8,851 nucleotides of DNA from an uncultured Bacteroidales bacterium. Lineage in GTDB: Bacteria > Bacteroidota > Bacteroidia > Bacteroidales > UBA932. The position numbers and the translations under genes were made by a program. Location: NCBI GenBank assembly GCA_937898205.1, contig CALEJC010000146.1, positions 1 through 8,851 of the forward strand. Direction: 5' to 3'. Positions 5,649 to 8,851 of the stretch are shown here, piece after piece (position 1 is the stretch's first letter; each line of letters begins with the position of its first letter). The notes beneath the pieces were generated by a model, which was not told where the DNA came from, did no database searches, and was given only the letters and a program-made list of their open reading frames with translations.

Positions 5649-6212
5649 TTGGATAAAAACAGAGTCATACTTGGCATAGATCCCGGAACCAACCTTCTTG
5701 GTTTCGGGATTGTGCGAGTGGATGCACACGGCAAGCCTCACTATGTGGATATGGGAGTGCTTGATCTCAGACGCCTGGACTCTCCCTATGAAAAACTCAA
5801 AATTATTTACCAGAAGGTTGATGCTCTGTGTGAGTTGCACAAACCTGACGATTTGGCGATCGAGTCACCGTTTTATGGCAAGAATGCTCAAGTCATCTTC
5901 AAACTCGGCAGAGCGCAAGGCGCTGCAATGACAGCTTCGATGAATCATGGTGTAAGAGTCTACGAATATGCACCGAGAAAAGCCAAACTCGCAATTTGTG
6001 GCAACGGAGCTGCCTCAAAGGAGCAAGTTTCGCTCATTGTGCAGAGGACTCTTGGCATTAATATTGATGCCGAAAGATTGGATGCAACAGACGCTTTGGC
6101 GCTAGCAATGTGCCATTTTTATCAGTTGACCAATCCGCTTGCAAGTATCGAAACCTCTACCGATTGGAAGAAGTTTATTGCCGCAAATCCTGATAGAATT
6201 AATAAAAAATAG
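5649..6212 (+). CDS. ruvC: Crossover junction endodeoxyribonuclease RuvC
   Basis: RuvC is the dimeric, Mg-dependent resolvase that nicks Holliday junctions made during recombination, working with RuvAB. The 187-residue protein has the RNase H-like fold with all four acidic catalytic residues visible: Asp11 (GIDPGT), Glu72 (IESPFYGKN), and Asp145 and Asp148 (LDATDALALAMCH). Phe75 corresponds to the junction-stacking Phe of E. coli RuvC. The start appears to be TTG at 5649, directly after the serS stop TAA. No ATG or GTG lies between there and the essential IDPGT segment, so a non-ATG start is needed. The abutting stop and start suggest translational coupling with serS. The tail after about residue 160 is variable and charged. 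The next gene starts 5 bases downstream. Confidence 0.96.
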   Translation: MDKNRVILGIDPGTNLLGFGIVRVDAHGKPHYVDMGVLDLRRLDSPYEKLKIIYQKVDALCELHKPDDLAIESPFYGKNAQVIFKLGRAQGAAMTASMNHGVRVYEYAPRKAKLAICGNGAASKEQVSLIVQRTLGINIDAERLDATDALALAMCHFYQLTNPLASIETSTDWKKFIAANPDRINKK

Positions 6213-6217
6213 GTTAG

Positions 6218-8851
6218 ATGAAATTCTTTAAGATCCTGGTGGCTTTTAGCCTGATGTTCTTTGGATATGAAGCTATGGCCCAGAATGTAAAGGTAACAGC
6301 TGTGCTGTTGGATGATGCAAACTCAGAGCCTCTGGGTTTTGCCACAGTTTCCCTCACAAGAGAAGGACAGACCAAGCCTGCCAAGTATATCTTGAGTAGC
6401 GACAAAGGTGTCGTGCTCCTTGAAAATGTAAAGTCAGGCAAGTACACCGTCAAGGCTGAGCTCTTGGGTTATCTTCCTTTTACCAAGGAGATCGAGGTTA
6501 AACGTGAAGATATTGATCTCGGTAAGGTGAAACTCAAGGTAGATACAGAGATGCTTGATGCTGCTTCTGTCTCTGCTCTCGGCAACCCTGTCATTATCAA
6601 GAAAGACACAGTCGAGTATAACGCTGACTCTTTCCGTACCACGGAGAATGATGTCCTTGAGGACCTCCTTAAGAAACTCCCTGGTGTTGAGGTTTCCGAT
6701 GAGGGAACTATCACATTTAACGGTGAGTCTGTGTCAAAGATCACCATCGATAATAAGACATTCTTCCTTGATGATCCGCAGCTGGCATCTAAAAACATCC
6801 CTGCAAAACTTGTCAAGAAACTTAAGGTGATCAAGAAGAAATCGGAGCAGGCTGAATTTACCGGCATCGATGACGGTGAGGAAGAGACAGTGATCGACCT
6901 CTCTGTGCAGCCTGGCATGATGAAGGGACTCATGGGTAATGTCCAGGGTGCAGGTGGTATGGATGTGCCTTCACAGGCTGGCATTTCTGCCGATCCGAGA
7001 TATCAGGGAAATGCATTTATCGGACGTTTTACAGAAGGCTCTCAGATATCACTTATCCTTAATGCCAACAATACCAACTCACGTGCTTCCGGTAGAGGAA
7101 TGCGTGGCGGTGGCTTTGGAGGCGGCGGTATCACTACTGCTTATATGGCCGGTATCAACGGAGCATGGGATCTCTTTGATGACAGGATGAATGTCGGTGG
7201 CAACTATACATTCAACAAGGGTGACCGCATCTCTAAGCAGCAAAGTCTGAGGAAGCCCTATCTTGAGGATTATAACCTCATCAACAATACAAGCAGCGTC
7301 AACTTGAGCGATAACATCAATCATAGTTTTGGTATGCGTCTGGAGCACGAATTCAGCGAAAATACATCTATCCTATTTGAGCCATCCATCAACTTTGGTA
7401 CAAGTGGCTCAGTCAGCACCAGCCGTGATACAACCTATCATAATGATTTTGATGGCGCGACAAGAAAGCTTAATGACGCTTATACAGATAACTCGAGCAC
7501 GGGGGATAATGTGAGCGCGCGCTCTATGTTCCTTTTCCGTCAGAGACTCGGTATCCCGGGACGTACCCTTACCGCTATGGTTAACTTAAATATGTCTGTT
7601 AATAATTCAGAGGGTATCAATAAAAACGGAACTAATGTATATGATGATCTCGGAGTCAATATTGTGGATGTAAAACTCGTAGATCAGAACTATACAAATA
7701 AGAATAATTCTTATAGTCTCAATGGCCGTGTGACATATACCGAGCCAATGGGTGATAACTTCTATCTGGAAGGCAACTACTCATATAACTGGAACAAGTC
7801 GGTGTCGGAGAAAGTGACATTTGATCGCACTACAGGTCTCCAAGACTATAATTTCAGTAATAATATCGTCAACGAGAACCATCGTCAGGATATTGGCTTC
7901 AATGCGCTCTATCAGAGTGCCAAATTGAGAGCTCAGGTCGGTTTCTCGGCCATGCCTACTAAGACTCACAACAGCACAACCAAGTATAATGCTACTACTC
8001 AGGAGTTTGTCCCTCAGGTATATGATGACTTCCGCTGGAATTTCTCACCTACAGCGATGATTACCGGAGATCTTTCTGAAAACACAAATGTGAGACTCTT
8101 CTATCGTGGTAACTCTTCGCAGCCGTCGACCTCACAGTTGATGCCGGTACCTGATAATACCGACCCTCTTAATGTCAACTTCGGTAACCCTGGCCTGACT
8201 CCATATTTCAATCATAGTATCCGTGGTCATTTCCGTTATTCAAACAGACAGACATTCTCGTCTTTCAATATGAATTTCAATGCCGGCATGACCCAAAATC
8301 CTATCGTGAGCGCGACATGGTTTGGAAGCAATGGAGGTAGATACTCAATGCCGTTTAACGGTCCGGCTACAGCCAATGCAGGTACCAGCTTCTTCTTTAA
8401 TCTGCCGATCGGAAAGACTGCTTTCTCGGTTAACAACAATACAAGCGTAAACTGGAATAAGAGCGCTACTTATGTGGGAACAAATATTGACATGAGTACC
8501 TACGAAGAGAAGGGCTATTATGAGTTTATGGAGGAGTTTATCGAGAAATTCAACGATCCGACCTTCTACAAACAGCACATTACAGAAAACGTGACACAGA
8601 CAGTCAATGTCAGCGAGCGACTCCGTCTGACATATAGAGGGGAATTCTTTGAAGCGACTCTCGGAGGTAGGACCAATATGAATAAGAGCTGGTATTCTAT
8701 CTCGACCAATAAAGACCAGACAACAACCTGGAACAATCAGCTTTCTGCAGGCTTTGTGTGGAACTGGGTGAGCACTGGTATCAGCGCAGAGAGTGATTTT
8801 GATTATAACTGGTATGCAGGATATGAGACCAAGCAGCCTTCGACTGCTGTG
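6218..8851 (+). CDS. TonB-dependent-receptor-like outer-membrane barrel protein, 3'-truncated by the window edge
   Basis: The frame is open for 878 codons from ATG 6218 to the window end. A signal peptide is clear: MKFFK, a hydrophobic core, then AMA with cleavage before Gln22. Residues about 24-110 look like a carboxypeptidase-regulatory-like beta-sandwich (VTAVLLDDANSEPLGFATVSL, with GKYTVKAELLGY at 74-85). Residues about 128-232 look like a plug-type domain (DTVEYNADSFRT, 130-141; LLKKLPGVEVSDEG, 150-163; ITIDNKTFF, 175-183). From about 260 onward come many alternating Asn/Tyr/Phe-rich strands typical of a barrel, resembling the outer-membrane beta-barrel family PF14905. A Gly-rich loop (292-304) interrupts the first strands. 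No SusC-type signature, TonB box or neighbouring SusD gene is seen, so glycan import is not supported; the cargo is unknown. It starts 5 bases after ruvC without an SD and is probably co-transcribed with it. Confidence 0.88.
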   Translation, partial: MKFFKILVAFSLMFFGYEAMAQNVKVTAVLLDDANSEPLGFATVSLTREGQTKPAKYILSSDKGVVLLENVKSGKYTVKAELLGYLPFTKEIEVKREDIDLGKVKLKVDTEMLDAASVSALGNPVIIKKDTVEYNADSFRTTENDVLEDLLKKLPGVEVSDEGTITFNGESVSKITIDNKTFFLDDPQLASKNIPAKLVKKLKVIKKKSEQAEFTGIDDGEEETVIDLSVQPGMMKGLMGNVQGAGGMDVPSQAGISADPRYQGNAFIGRFTEGSQISLILNANNTNSRASGRGMRGGGFGGGGITTAYMAGINGAWDLFDDRMNVGGNYTFNKGDRISKQQSLRKPYLEDYNLINNTSSVNLSDNINHSFGMRLEHEFSENTSILFEPSINFGTSGSVSTSRDTTYHNDFDGATRKLNDAYTDNSSTGDNVSARSMFLFRQRLGIPGRTLTAMVNLNMSVNNSEGINKNGTNVYDDLGVNIVDVKLVDQNYTNKNNSYSLNGRVTYTEPMGDNFYLEGNYSYNWNKSVSEKVTFDRTTGLQDYNFSNNIVNENHRQDIGFNALYQSAKLRAQVGFSAMPTKTHNSTTKYNATTQEFVPQVYDDFRWNFSPTAMITGDLSENTNVRLFYRGNSSQPSTSQLMPVPDNTDPLNVNFGNPGLTPYFNHSIRGHFRYSNRQTFSSFNMNFNAGMTQNPIVSATWFGSNGGRYSMPFNGPATANAGTSFFFNLPIGKTAFSVNNNTSVNWNKSATYVGTNIDMSTYEEKGYYEFMEEFIEKFNDPTFYKQHITENVTQTVNVSERLRLTYRGEFFEATLGGRTNMNKSWYSISTNKDQTTTWNNQLSAGFVWNWVSTGISAESDFDYNWYAGYETKQPSTAV

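Noticed and set aside
7091..7130. Gly-rich coding stretch as a DNA repeat or recombination site
   Set aside because: Only GGC/GGT/GGA codons in low-complexity protein; there is no regular repeat unit at the DNA level.

Overview
The window looks like chromosomal core sequence from a member of the Bacteroidota, most likely order Bacteroidales. Three observations support this. Two promoter-like sites fit the phylum's TTG / TAnnTTTG consensus. Almost every start codon lacks a Shine-Dalgarno (SD) sequence. The window also carries a Bacteroidota-type outer-membrane barrel protein with an N-terminal carboxypeptidase-regulatory-like domain. No insertion sequence, CRISPR array, tRNA, rRNA or phage gene was seen, and no intergenic gap exceeds about 170 bases.

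Layout. (1) Bases 2-2036, plus strand: the 3' two-thirds of ettA (ABC-F translation factor), followed 7 bases later by a lipoprotein esterase of the alpha/beta-hydrolase fold. (2) Bases 2089-2115: a bidirectional terminator separating that pair from a minus-strand block. (3) Bases 2137-3557, minus strand: rpsU (bS21) with its own promoter, preceded by a gene for a STAND/AAA-like ATPase homologue whose P-loop and Walker B are both degenerate. (4) Bases 3558-3726: a divergent regulatory region with a candidate rplU promoter and a structured leader. (5) Bases 3727-8851, plus strand: rplU (bL21), rpmA (bL27), an inter-cistronic element with interleaved inverted repeats and a terminator-like T tract, serS, ruvC, and a large outer-membrane barrel protein that runs off the right edge.

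The common theme is translation: an ABC-F ribosome factor, three ribosomal proteins and seryl-tRNA synthetase, with a Holliday-junction resolvase and an envelope protein trailing in the serS direction. The most interesting signals are regulatory. rpsU alone has a very strong, extended SD, which fits the known model in which bS21 helps Bacteroidota ribosomes hide their anti-SD and so controls its own synthesis. The rplU leader and the rpmA-serS gap both hold RNA-structure candidates that the coding annotation does not explain. I see no convincing new multi-gene system; the novelty lies in RNA regulation and in the degenerate ATPase.
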